DNA of 64,000 bases. Source: Paraburkholderia sp. IMGN_8 (GTDB lineage: Bacteria > Pseudomonadota > Gammaproteobacteria > Burkholderiales > Burkholderiaceae). The stretch is taken from contig NZ_CP150901.1 of the NCBI RefSeq assembly GCF_038050405.1, forward strand, positions 434,001 through 498,000, read 5' to 3'. This document shows positions 18,089 through 26,112 of the stretch, piece after piece. The translations under genes were made by a program, and so were the position numbers. The notes under the pieces are model-generated. The model was not told the DNA's origin, did no database searches, and saw only the letters and a program-made list of their open reading frames with translations. Position 1 is the stretch's first letter, and every line of letters begins with the position of its first letter.

Positions 18089-18548
18089 CTATGCAGCCCC
18101 AGCCTGCACGTCGTACTGTGCAAAGTCGCGCACACCGGCTGCCAGCAGGACTTCGTCGTCGAGGAAGAAGTTTCCCGAACACTCTTTTGATGGGCGCGTA
18201 AGGATACCGGTACGCGCCCGTCGCCTTGTCGAAGGCGTCGTTGACTGTCTTGGCCGCAAAGTCGAAGTATTTGGTCTGGACGTGGATGCCATCGGCGACG
18301 CGGTCGGCGCCGTTTTTCGCGTTGTCGGTGCCAACCTGGTTGACCGTTACGCCGCGCAGCTTTTCATTGAGCGCATTGGCGTCTTCGGCGGCGAACCCGG
18401 TGCCCCCTTTTGTGCCGAACTTGTTGAGCTGGGTCGACTCCAGATAGTCAGAAACTTGGCCGGTCGAGGCATAGTTGTAGAGATTGTCCTCGATGCCGTT
18501 GTCTGCCGCCGCACTCTCTTGCAGCCTTTCGTTTTCGTTTTGCCCCAT
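18089..18548 (-). pseudogene. truncated, frameshifted hypothetical protein gene
   Basis: The first ~120 codons from the ATG at 18548 look like a real acidic protein with GTGFAAEDANALNEKLRG and NAKNGADRVADGIHVQTKYF, a pattern I recognise from a widespread family of unknown function. In that family the chain continues for a further hundred or more residues after the FRY-type strand. Here the frame degenerates near 18190 into an Arg/Cys-rich tail, while the other minus-strand frame reads FFLDDEVLLAAGVRDFAQYD and stops at 18089. A frameshift plus a large C-terminal loss best explains this. Confidence 0.6.
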
Positions 18549-18590
18549 GTTCCCCGTCCGTCAGTTTTTCTTTGTTACGGTCGACGGTGA

Positions 18591-19020
18591 TTATAGCTGG
18601 CGAAGAAATTGATGGCGCTCTTCCGATTTAAGTGGGTGACATTTTTGACAAAGAACTGATAGGTAGTCTATGTCCAAGGTTCTCACGATAAATCCGCTCT
18701 CGTGAACATCGTGGCTTTCCACATAAGTGAGATGGAACGCTTCCATATCCACGGGCGCACGACACTTTGCGCAGAGCTCAAGGAGGCCGATTCCCGGGTG
18801 GCGAATTGGTACACATTCGTTAGTCATCGCTATGTGACAAGGGGCGGTAGCGCAGGCTTGACTGCAGTAGCATTCGAGACCGTAGCAATCTGCTATTTCG
18901 ACAGAGGGTAGTTCCCGTCGTAATCAACGCGGCCCACTCTCTCGAGATAGAGAACCCCGAGGCATGGAATGTCCGCTTGCACGTGAAGCACTCGTACTCG
19001 TCATCGTCGATTTGAGCTGA
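18591..19020 (-). pseudogene. frameshifted cysteine-rich (zinc-ribbon-like) protein remnant
   Basis: The 78 codons from the ATG at 18827 encode a CxxC-rich protein (LCAKCRAP, VLCQKCHP). The same frame is open further upstream, reading ADCYGLECYCSQACATAPC before a stop codon. In neighbouring frames the DNA to about 19015 reads DDDEYECFTCK and then ADIPCLGVLYLERVGRVDYD. Together these look like one zinc-binding protein broken by two frameshifts. The alternative is a short intact gene from 18827 only. No strong ribosome binding site was seen. Confidence 0.45.
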
Positions 19021-19025
19021 GTTCA

Positions 19026-19868
19026 CTACGGCGATACCGGTGCAACACCTGCTGAGATATCGAAACTTTCCTGGTGATAGCGCACCGGGTCGTGACCGCC
19101 TTCGCGGAGCAGATCCCTTACCGCACCCATGTAGCCGGCCGGACCGCAAGTGAACACCTCGCGGTCTGTGTAATCCGGAAGCCATTCCGACAGGAGCTCG
19201 AGGTTCAATCGGCCCGTCGCGCCGGCCCAATCCTCCTCATTGCCAATTCCCTCGCATACGAAGAAGAGGCGAAGCCGAGGAGAGAGTTTTGCGAGTTTTT
19301 GCAGTTCCTCGCGAAACACGATATCGGCAGGCGTTCTTGCACTGTGCACGAACGCGATATCACGGTCGAGCCCGAGATCGATGCTCGCGCGTGTCATCGA
19401 CATCAACGGTGTCACGCCCGACCCCGCTGACAGATACAACGACTTCGGAGCAGGAGCAGCGGTAGGGGTGAACGTGCCGGACGGACCATACGCTTTCAAC
19501 TGACTTCCTGGCTTCATGTTGTTATGAAGCCAGTTGGACATGATCCCTCCCGGAACCCGTTTTACCGTAATGGAAAGCAGATAAGGACGTGTGGGCGGAG
19601 AGGAAATCGTGTAGCAACGTTCGACCGGTCGTCCTTGCACATTCGCCGATACCGTCATGAATTGGCCGGGCTCGAAACGCACAGGCAGACCATCACTCGT
19701 GCGAAACGCGAAGCTCCTGACGTCGTGCGTCTCGTCGACGACGCGGCAGCACGTCAGCGTCTGCTGCTCGCTACTCGGCCACGGCCTGCCGCTACTCTCC
19801 CACGTGTCGGGGTTAGACAGCCTGTCGGCGGCCTCAGATGCAGCACAGAGTCTTTCAACAGAGTTCAT
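19026..19868 (-). CDS. ferredoxin-reductase component lacking its [2Fe-2S] domain
   Basis: A 280-residue flavin reductase of the kind that feeds electrons from NAD(P)H to Rieske demethylases. The FAD/FMN-binding motif RCYTISSPP, the nicotinamide-binding GSGVTPLMSM and CGPAGYMGAVRDLL are intact. Relatives such as GbcB carry a C-terminal plant-type [2Fe-2S] ferredoxin domain with four cysteines; here the chain ends soon after YHQESFDI, with no cysteine cluster. The stop is followed by degenerate DNA, which suggests deletion. The start is 14 bases after the oxygenase stop codon, so the two are co-transcribed. It may be inactive or need a ferredoxin in trans. Confidence 0.85.
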   Translation of the reverse strand: MNSVERLCAASEAADRLSNPDTWESSGRPWPSSEQQTLTCCRVVDETHDVRSFAFRTSDGLPVRFEPGQFMTVSANVQGRPVERCYTISSPPTRPYLLSITVKRVPGGIMSNWLHNNMKPGSQLKAYGPSGTFTPTAAPAPKSLYLSAGSGVTPLMSMTRASIDLGLDRDIAFVHSARTPADIVFREELQKLAKLSPRLRLFFVCEGIGNEEDWAGATGRLNLELLSEWLPDYTDREVFTCGPAGYMGAVRDLLREGGHDPVRYHQESFDISAGVAPVSP

Positions 19869-19882
19869 AGCCGTGGTTCTGC

Positions 19883-21139
19883 TCAGATGCCGTATTCGGT
19901 CAATCGGGCTGCATACCAGCGCGAAAACTGGTCCACGTAGGTTTCCGTGAAAGGCGAGAACAAGCCTGGCGAGTATGCCGGGTCCTGAGTGCCTTCGTGC
20001 GTAATCTCCACGAGGTGTTTATCCTGCATGTTTGTTGCAACCCATACTTCGGTCAGATCCGAAATCTTGTAATCCACGCCCTCAACGGCATCTGCGTGAA
20101 CAAGCCACTTCGAGCGCACCAACGTCTTGTCTGGCGCGAGAGGAATGATGTAGCTGATCACCGCATGGTCGCTCATGACATGCGTCCACGAATTGTGTGT
20201 CCAGAGGTGCGTATCGCCGAGATCGCGCCGCTGGAGATTTCCAAACAACCTGGTGCTGGCGACCTTGGTGCTGATGGTCTGCGATTCACCGTTACCGGCG
20301 ATGACGAGTTGCTGGGTTCTGAACTGGGTGACCGCATCTTCGTCCAGCCACTCGACACTGGCGCTGGTAAATCCGTCTTGCTCCCAGCTTGCCTGACATG
20401 CCGCGTTGCGCGCCTTGTACTCTTCCAGCGCGCGAAGCGATTCTTCGCTGAGATTCTCAGGACAGAAGCCGAAGTCTTCCGGCAGGAAAGATGCCGTCAA
20501 TTCCGGATGCGTGGCCTGGCAGTGGTAGCACTCGCGATTGTTTTCCATCACGAGCTTCCAGTTGCCGTTTTCGATGATTTCCTGCTCGAAGGCGATCCTG
20601 GTGTTCTTCAGGTTGTACGGCGCAAAACGTGGCGCCATCGTTTCTTCCAGCTTCGCGATGTCCTCCGGCGGGTTCTCACCGAGGCAGACGAAAATGTGCG
20701 TTCCGACAATCCTCGTGTGCACCGGAATCAGGCTCCGGCAGGTCGGGTCGAAGTCCTTGCCCATGTGGGTAGCGTGGCGGAGGCTTCCGTCGAGGTCATA
20801 CGTCCACTGATGGTAAGGACATACCAGCATGCCGACCGTCGACTTCCCAACCTCTTTCAGACGTGCGCCGCGATGGCGGCAGACGTTCCGGTAAGTGCGG
20901 ACATTCTCATCGTCGTCGCGCACGATGATGACGGACGCCTTGCCGATATCAACGGTCGAAACATCGCCGGGTTCGGGCACATCTGCCGTGACGCCGACCA
21001 GGATCCAGTGCTTGTGGAAAAAGACCTCGACGTCCGTTTCGAAAACATCCTGGCGGCCAAAGAGCTCACCGGGCATGCCGTGACCGGGTTGACGGCTTCG
21101 GATCAATTCACCATGGGTTTTGCATCGCACTTCGGACAT
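19883..21139 (-). CDS. Rieske non-heme iron oxygenase, alpha subunit (betaine demethylase type)
   Basis: A 418-residue ring-hydroxylating-type oxygenase alpha subunit. The Rieske cluster ligands are Cys87, His89, Cys107 and His110 (CRHRGARLK, CPYHQWTY). The mononuclear iron site shows His206 and His211 in NNRECYHCQATHPEL. The NNRECYHC form is typical of GbcA/stachydrine demethylase-like enzymes, which remove a methyl group from quaternary amines as formaldehyde, rather than of aromatic dioxygenases. A GGAG site precedes the ATG. The reductase follows immediately. Substrate is inferred from the nearby betaine transporter: a betaine or N-methyl amino acid. Confidence 0.9.
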   Translation of the reverse strand: MSEVRCKTHGELIRSRQPGHGMPGELFGRQDVFETDVEVFFHKHWILVGVTADVPEPGDVSTVDIGKASVIIVRDDDENVRTYRNVCRHRGARLKEVGKSTVGMLVCPYHQWTYDLDGSLRHATHMGKDFDPTCRSLIPVHTRIVGTHIFVCLGENPPEDIAKLEETMAPRFAPYNLKNTRIAFEQEIIENGNWKLVMENNRECYHCQATHPELTASFLPEDFGFCPENLSEESLRALEEYKARNAACQASWEQDGFTSASVEWLDEDAVTQFRTQQLVIAGNGESQTISTKVASTRLFGNLQRRDLGDTHLWTHNSWTHVMSDHAVISYIIPLAPDKTLVRSKWLVHADAVEGVDYKISDLTEVWVATNMQDKHLVEITHEGTQDPAYSPGLFSPFTETYVDQFSRWYAARLTEYGI

Positions 21140-21310
21140 CGTCTTTCTCCAACGTTCAAGGTATGTCGGGACTTCGATTGTTCCCGCTATGACTTGAGTA
21201 TTGGATTGACCAAAAAGAGCGTCAATGCGCTTTATTTTCGGTCTGGCATTACTTTAAATTATGCGTGAGCCTGCTTCCCCCGACGGGCATGGGCGGCCCT
21301 CGCAGGCGCT

Positions 21311-22240
21311 TCAATTCTCGATGGAATCCTGCCGAAGCCAGTCGATGAGACCGTCAATTTCCGGGGCAATGGTGCGCCCGTGCGGCACCACGATGTAATA
21401 CGAATCGCTCACTTTGAGCGAGGCGGACGGCAGCCTGACGAGTTCGCCAGTCTCGAGAAGGTCGTGGACCAATCTTCCCCAACCAAGCGCGATGCCCTGA
21501 CCGTAGCGTGCGGCCTCGATCGCGTCCGTATAAAGACTACAGCGCAGCGCAAAGTTCAATCGCACCGGCCTCACGCCCAAAGCGTGAAACCACTCATCCC
21601 ATCCCATCCAGCCTTCCGAGGTGGAATCCGACTCGATGAGGGCGGCGTGAGCGACGTCCTGCAGCGATTCTGGCGCGCCTCGCGATTCCACCCAATTCGG
21701 CGAGCAGACAGGAAAGACCTCTTCGTCAAAAAGGAAGGTTGCCGTGCCATCTCCCCATCGTCCGTTTCCGAATCGTACGGCGACGTCAATTTCTTTGGGT
21801 CGGAGGTCAGCGGTGAACATCTGCGTGGAGATGCGAAGCTGAAGATTCGGCTGAGCCTTCTTGAGGGACCCCAGCCGGGGCAGGAGGCGAAAATGTGAGA
21901 ATGCAGACGTTGCCGCAAGCACCAGTTCCTGTTGGACCGGGCCGCTGGCTAGCCGGTCGAACACGCCTGCAATTTTCTGCATCGACTCGGCGACGATAAG
22001 ATACAGGGCCTCACCTTCCTCAGTGAGTTTGATTGAACGATGCAGACGGTCGAAGAGCCGAGTCCCGAGCGTTTCCTCAAGAAATTTGACCTGCCGGCTT
22101 ACCGCGGCCTGGGTTACCCCTAGCTCATCGGCTGCCAGAGTGAAGCTCCCGTGCCGCGCGACCGCCTCGAACTCGACGAGCGCTGTCAGCGAAGGGATAA
22201 GTCGCCGGTATCCCTTAGTCCGTGCGGTTGCCGGTTTCAT
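21311..22240 (-). CDS. LysR-family transcriptional regulator (GcvA-like)
   Basis: A 309-residue LysR regulator: winged helix with ARHGSFTLAADELGVTQAAV and LFDRLHRSIKLTEEGEALY, then an effector-binding domain (LALAATSAFSHFRLLPRLGS-like region). Its close relatives are the GcvA/AmpR branch. It is encoded on the same strand 171 bases upstream of the Rieske oxygenase gene, its most likely target. It is the first of three regulators in this locus. Confidence 0.9.
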   Translation of the reverse strand: MKPATARTKGYRRLIPSLTALVEFEAVARHGSFTLAADELGVTQAAVSRQVKFLEETLGTRLFDRLHRSIKLTEEGEALYLIVAESMQKIAGVFDRLASGPVQQELVLAATSAFSHFRLLPRLGSLKKAQPNLQLRISTQMFTADLRPKEIDVAVRFGNGRWGDGTATFLFDEEVFPVCSPNWVESRGAPESLQDVAHAALIESDSTSEGWMGWDEWFHALGVRPVRLNFALRCSLYTDAIEAARYGQGIALGWGRLVHDLLETGELVRLPSASLKVSDSYYIVVPHGRTIAPEIDGLIDWLRQDSIEN

Positions 22241-22365
22241 TTCGCCCCTCCAGTCAAAATACGGCAGCGGTGTCTGAATATTTTCGACAAAGGCATGACG
22301 GGCGGCTTTAACAGTTTCTGCTCAGCATGCCGCTCAGCGCTTATGGTCAACACACTTCCCGTGAC

Positions 22366-22785
22366 TCAGGGGCGCGTGGCGTGTGGTTGAGAAACTATCG
22401 TCGACCCGGTATGAGCGACGACCAGTACCGTACAGCCCTCTTGCGAGAAGGTGCTATGCCGCGATCCGGCCGGGTAGCACACCGTCTGTCCCGGCAGAAA
22501 ATCCGTGCCGTCGTCATCCGTGAACACCCCGTCGAGAACAAGAATCAGCTCGGTCGAGTCGTGTTGGTGCTCGAACGACCGCGCCCCTGGTTGCAGACGC
22601 ATCCAGTAGCTGCTCCAGGCACCGTTCTCATCATCGGCAACAGGAATCCACAGAAAGCCAGGAAGCACTGTTTCGCCGATTTTCATAGGCTGCCAGTCGC
22701 GCTCATCAATGGAATAACAGCGTCGCCCATTCTTGACGTTCAATCCAAAAAGAACCATTTCATCGTGCGCGTGCCCGGTAGTCAT
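22366..22785 (-). CDS. cupin-domain protein
   Basis: A ~139-residue single-domain cupin. Motif 1 contains GARSFEHQHDSTELILVLDG (His, His and Glu metal ligands) and motif 2 has LPGQTVCYPAGSRHSTFSQE with the fourth His. This resembles ChrR-like or enzyme-associated cupins. The frame is open to 22899 (GTG), but the ATG at 22785 starts nearer the fold; neither start has a strong ribosome binding site. It follows the GlxA-type regulator gene and may act on or sense an intermediate of the betaine pathway; this is inference. Confidence 0.75.
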   Translation of the reverse strand: MTTGHAHDEMVLFGLNVKNGRRCYSIDERDWQPMKIGETVLPGFLWIPVADDENGAWSSYWMRLQPGARSFEHQHDSTELILVLDGVFTDDDGTDFLPGQTVCYPAGSRHSTFSQEGCTVLVVAHTGSTIVSQPHATRP

Positions 22786-22902
22786 GATCTGCGGTATCCA
22801 GTGTCGGTTAAAGGGGAAGTCCTGCCTGTCGTGCCTCGGCCGCTCGCTGTTCGGGAAGCCGGGCCGCTTGCATGCTATGTTCATGGTCCAGTTGGCCACG
22901 CG

Positions 22903-23931
22903 CTACCCGGCGACCAGCGTTGGTGCGTCGGTCTGCGGTCGAGCCACGCGATAGGCGTTCGGCGATTCGCCAAATTCTTTTCGGAACTCACGGCCAAGAT
23001 GCGAAGCGTCGGAGAAGCCGCAGGACGTCGCAATATCGGCCACCGTTCGATCAGAACTCGTCAGCAGCCAGGACGCCGTCCGTATCCGAATCTGTCGCCC
23101 GTACGCGTGCGGCGACTTTCCCGTTTCTGTGGCAAACAGCCGCTCAATCTGTCGGACGGACATCTCGAGACGTCGGGCAAGTTCTCCCAGGCTCAATGGC
23201 TGACCAATGTGCTGTTCCATCAACAGGATCGCTCGCCTTACCTTGGGGTGTGTTGCGGGTTCAAGTCCCGGAGGGTGCGGCTGCGGAGCATTGCCTTTCT
23301 GGGCGTCATCTACAAGCATGATACGCAGCGCCTTCTGCACGACTGTGGCCTCGACATGTCGCAGCAGTATAGCCGCCGCCACATCAATCGAGGCCCGCCC
23401 GCCTGAACACGTAATCCGGCGTCTGTCGATGACGAACAGCCGGTCCGCAACAAGGTTGCGTTCGTCAACGCCTGGAAAGCGCTCGACGAAATCCCAGTAG
23501 TGGAACCAGCTCACGCATATGCGATATCCGTCCATCACTTCGGCCCGCATCAAGGCGAATATCCCTGTGCAAATGCCGACCAAAGTGGCGGACGTTTTCG
23601 CTGCGTCACGAATGAACTGGAGCGTGGCTTTGCTGGCGGACGGCCCCGAGTGCAGCAACCCACCGACGATCACGACGTAATCGAAGGTCCTGGCTTCCTC
23701 AAAGGCTGTCCATGGCGTGACCTGGATCCCACAGCTTGCCCTGACGGGAGTGAAAGATTCGCCGACGATGGTCCACGAACAGCGAACAGGCCTGCTCATG
23801 TCACCTTCGTCGCTTGCCAGCCTGAGAAGGTCGACGAAACCGGAAAATGCGGTCAATGTGAAATTGGGCAACAGCACGATTCCAAAGCGGAGTGGCCGGG
23901 CGGTTCCGGGATGAATGGGGTCGCTAAACAT
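22903..23931 (-). CDS. GlxA-family (amidotransferase-like domain plus AraC HTH) regulator
   Basis: A 342-residue regulator with a DJ-1/PfpI-like domain (FGIVLLPNFTLTAFSGFVDL, then LVGICTGIFALMRAEVMDG) and two C-terminal AraC helix-turn-helices (LSLGELARRLEMSVRQIERL, VADIATSCGFSDASHLGREF). This is the architecture of GbdR, CdhR and ArgR-type activators, which respond to betaine, carnitine or arginine catabolites. In this locus it is a good candidate for the main activator. Confidence 0.88.
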   Translation of the reverse strand: MFSDPIHPGTARPLRFGIVLLPNFTLTAFSGFVDLLRLASDEGDMSRPVRCSWTIVGESFTPVRASCGIQVTPWTAFEEARTFDYVVIVGGLLHSGPSASKATLQFIRDAAKTSATLVGICTGIFALMRAEVMDGYRICVSWFHYWDFVERFPGVDERNLVADRLFVIDRRRITCSGGRASIDVAAAILLRHVEATVVQKALRIMLVDDAQKGNAPQPHPPGLEPATHPKVRRAILLMEQHIGQPLSLGELARRLEMSVRQIERLFATETGKSPHAYGRQIRIRTASWLLTSSDRTVADIATSCGFSDASHLGREFRKEFGESPNAYRVARPQTDAPTLVAG

Positions 23932-24033
23932 GGGACTGCCTGCATTAACGCTCTAGACGTGCTCTAGAAGCCGGCCAGTAGAATCGTCTTTCGACGGGCC
24001 TGCTCATGCTGCTCGAACGGGTGTCAGCAAAAG

Positions 24034-25035
24034 CTACCTGGTAGTCTCCGCTTCGACGCCTCGCCATTCGCGCATCATCGCGCCGACTTCCTCACCAAGC
24101 CATTCACGGAACTGCAGAGACTCCGGTCGAAGCTTCGCGTTCTTGTGCGTGATCAGGTAATGGTGACGGTCGTGGAACTCGAGAGCGTCCTGCACCGGCC
24201 GAATCAGGCGGCCCTGTTCCACCTGACGATGGACAAGATGATGCCAGCCGAGCAGGGTGCCTTCGCCCGCTTCGGCCTGTGCGACAAGGAGTCGATAGTC
24301 GTTACTCTCGAAGTGTTCGTTTTCGGTGAGCCTGTCGGAGCCATCACCTTGCTGAAACCAGTTTCGCCACACGCGCCAGTCGACATGTTCACACACCTGG
24401 GCTCGTCCCAGCAGCGAGAGGTTCAACGTGGGCTGCGATAGCAGGTCGAGCGGCTTCAACGACTGTCCGCGAAAATGTTGCTCGAAGAACGGCTGACTAC
24501 AGACGGGATACACCACGTCGTGGAAGAGAGGCTCGACTTCGTACTCCGGTTCGCGCGGCGGATTCTTGGTAATGATGACGTCAGGTTGCATGAGCTCGTC
24601 CAGCTCCATGAAATGCTCGGTCACCATCACGACCAATCTGATATCCGGAAACCTTTTGCGGAACGCGGGCAGCCTTAACGACAGCCACAGAGCCGAGAAC
24701 GTATGCGAGACGCAAATAGTCAGCGCGCGCTTGTCGGAGCGACGCACCGCCTCGGCCGCTTCCGCGATATTCATGATCGACAGATACGACGCGTTGTACA
24801 GAATGCGGCCCGCATCTGTGAGCGCAATGTGCCGCCCGGTGCGCTCAAACAGGGCCACATCGAGTGAATCTTCAAGCTCCTTGATTTGCCTGCTGATTGC
24901 GGCCTGGGTTACGCAAAGCACTTCCGCCGCCTGCGTGAAGCTTTCGTAGCGCGCCGCGGTGACGAAGCATCGCAGCGCCCGTAACGACGGCATCTGGGCG
25001 AGGAGTCTGTCAGCGAATAAATGCTTCTGTTGCAT
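24034..25035 (-). CDS. LysR-family transcriptional regulator
   Basis: A 333-residue LysR regulator with HTH ARYESFTQAAEVLCVTQAAI and IKELEDSLDVALFERTGRHI and a GcvA-like effector domain. The ATG at 25035 follows an AAAGGTG site, better than the upstream in-frame GTG at 25044. It lies between the ProC-like enzyme and the GlxA-type regulator, so the betaine locus contains three regulators in ~4 kb. Confidence 0.9.
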   Translation of the reverse strand: MQQKHLFADRLLAQMPSLRALRCFVTAARYESFTQAAEVLCVTQAAISRQIKELEDSLDVALFERTGRHIALTDAGRILYNASYLSIMNIAEAAEAVRRSDKRALTICVSHTFSALWLSLRLPAFRKRFPDIRLVVMVTEHFMELDELMQPDVIITKNPPREPEYEVEPLFHDVVYPVCSQPFFEQHFRGQSLKPLDLLSQPTLNLSLLGRAQVCEHVDWRVWRNWFQQGDGSDRLTENEHFESNDYRLLVAQAEAGEGTLLGWHHLVHRQVEQGRLIRPVQDALEFHDRHHYLITHKNAKLRPESLQFREWLGEEVGAMMREWRGVEAETTR

Positions 25036-25237
25036 CGTTGTCACCTTTTCACGCGCAAGCGCGCGGTTCTATCCGAGGACTGCGGATCTACGCCGCCCTA
25101 TTTGCTTCGGTGCAAGGCGGCTACCCCGTCATGAGACAGGGGCATCTCAACCGGAATAGTTTGCGAGTCTCCTTGCTCGCTGGCAAGAGAGGTCAACCCG
25201 GGGGGCAGCGGCTCCCCCTGCGGTGTTTTATGTGGCG

Positions 25238-26008
25238 TTATACGCGACCTTGAATCCTCATCAAAACCCGGTCGAGGGCGTCGGCGAAATGTGCATACGT
25301 TCCGCGTTTCGAGAGCTCGTTGTGAACCTGTTCGTTGATGCCACCTGGCGTCATGCAGTGCTCGATCAGCTCCGTAAGCGATTTCCCGCTTCTGGTCGTG
25401 TCGTGCGCGAGGCCAATAGAGTAGCCTGACAGAAATGAGCGGGCGGCATCGTAATCCAGCCCTTGGCGGACCAGCCATGACGCCTGGGCTTCCAGCACTG
25501 CATAGAAGCTCGCCATCGTCGCGGTTACGGCCGACAGTGCGTCGAATTTGGCCTCGTTGCCGACTTCAACCGCCTGACCCAGCGCCGCGAACAAGGATGT
25601 CGCAACGCGGTCGGCGGGGCAGATTGCCGTGCTTCCTTTGCCCTCGGCAACTGCCGGCAACGGTGTCGCGCGAACGACCTTGCTCTGCGCACGGACAAGC
25701 CTGCGCACTTCCTCGATTGAAATTCCGGCGATGAAGCTGATGACATGATGGCGCGAATCAAAATGCAGTTCACTCAACACGCTGGTAGCGATTTGCGGCA
25801 CGACTGCAAGACAGACAACGTCGGACGTCTCCAGCACTTCATGATTGCTTGCGCATACCTGCACTCGCTTATCAAGAGCGGCAAGCGCCGCGGCAGTTTC
25901 CGCGTTGCGGGGCGACAGGGAAATGCGGTCAAACGGAAAGTCAAACCGAAGCAGTCCGGTAACGACTGCCTGCGTAATGGTGCCGGTCCCGATGAATCCA
26001 AGTCGCAT
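25238..26008 (-). CDS. proC: pyrroline-5-carboxylate reductase family protein
   Basis: A 256-residue ProC-family NAD(P)H-dependent imine reductase. The N-terminal Rossmann motif is LGFIGTGTITQAVVTGL, and the C-terminal dimerisation helices show GLDYDAARSFLSGYSIGLA and MTPGGINEQVHNEL, the last matching the ProC signature (TxPGGxT). The family reduces pyrroline-5-carboxylate to proline. Embedded among betaine-catabolism genes, it could act on a cyclic imine formed from an N-methyl proline or hydroxyproline derivative rather than in proline biosynthesis. Confidence 0.85.
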   Translation of the reverse strand: MRLGFIGTGTITQAVVTGLLRFDFPFDRISLSPRNAETAAALAALDKRVQVCASNHEVLETSDVVCLAVVPQIATSVLSELHFDSRHHVISFIAGISIEEVRRLVRAQSKVVRATPLPAVAEGKGSTAICPADRVATSLFAALGQAVEVGNEAKFDALSAVTATMASFYAVLEAQASWLVRQGLDYDAARSFLSGYSIGLAHDTTRSGKSLTELIEHCMTPGGINEQVHNELSKRGTYAHFADALDRVLMRIQGRV

Positions 26009-26071
26009 TTGGTCTCACATAGCGTTGAAGCGCGGCAGCGTCAAACGCAGCCGCGCCCGGAAAGTCAACAA

Positions 26072-26090
26072 CCCGGCGTGACAAGCCGGG
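26072..26090 (-). terminator. GC-rich hairpin after the aldehyde dehydrogenase gene
   Basis: CCCGGC (26072-26077) pairs with GCCGGG (26085-26090) across a seven-base loop, 23 bases downstream of the dehydrogenase stop codon. On the minus strand it is followed by TTGTTGAC rather than a clean T-run. It could be a weak terminator or an RNA-stability element within the operon. Confidence 0.45.
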
Positions 26091-26112
26091 CTCCCGATCG
26101 AGTCGAATTGTT

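Noticed and set aside
19997..21268. 423-codon plus-strand frame opposite the Rieske gene
   Set aside because: No recognisable domains or ribosome binding site; the minus strand encodes an intact Rieske oxygenase.
22327..23406. 359-codon plus-strand frame
   Set aside because: Shadow of the GlxA-type regulator and cupin genes, with an Arg-rich composition typical of antisense frames.
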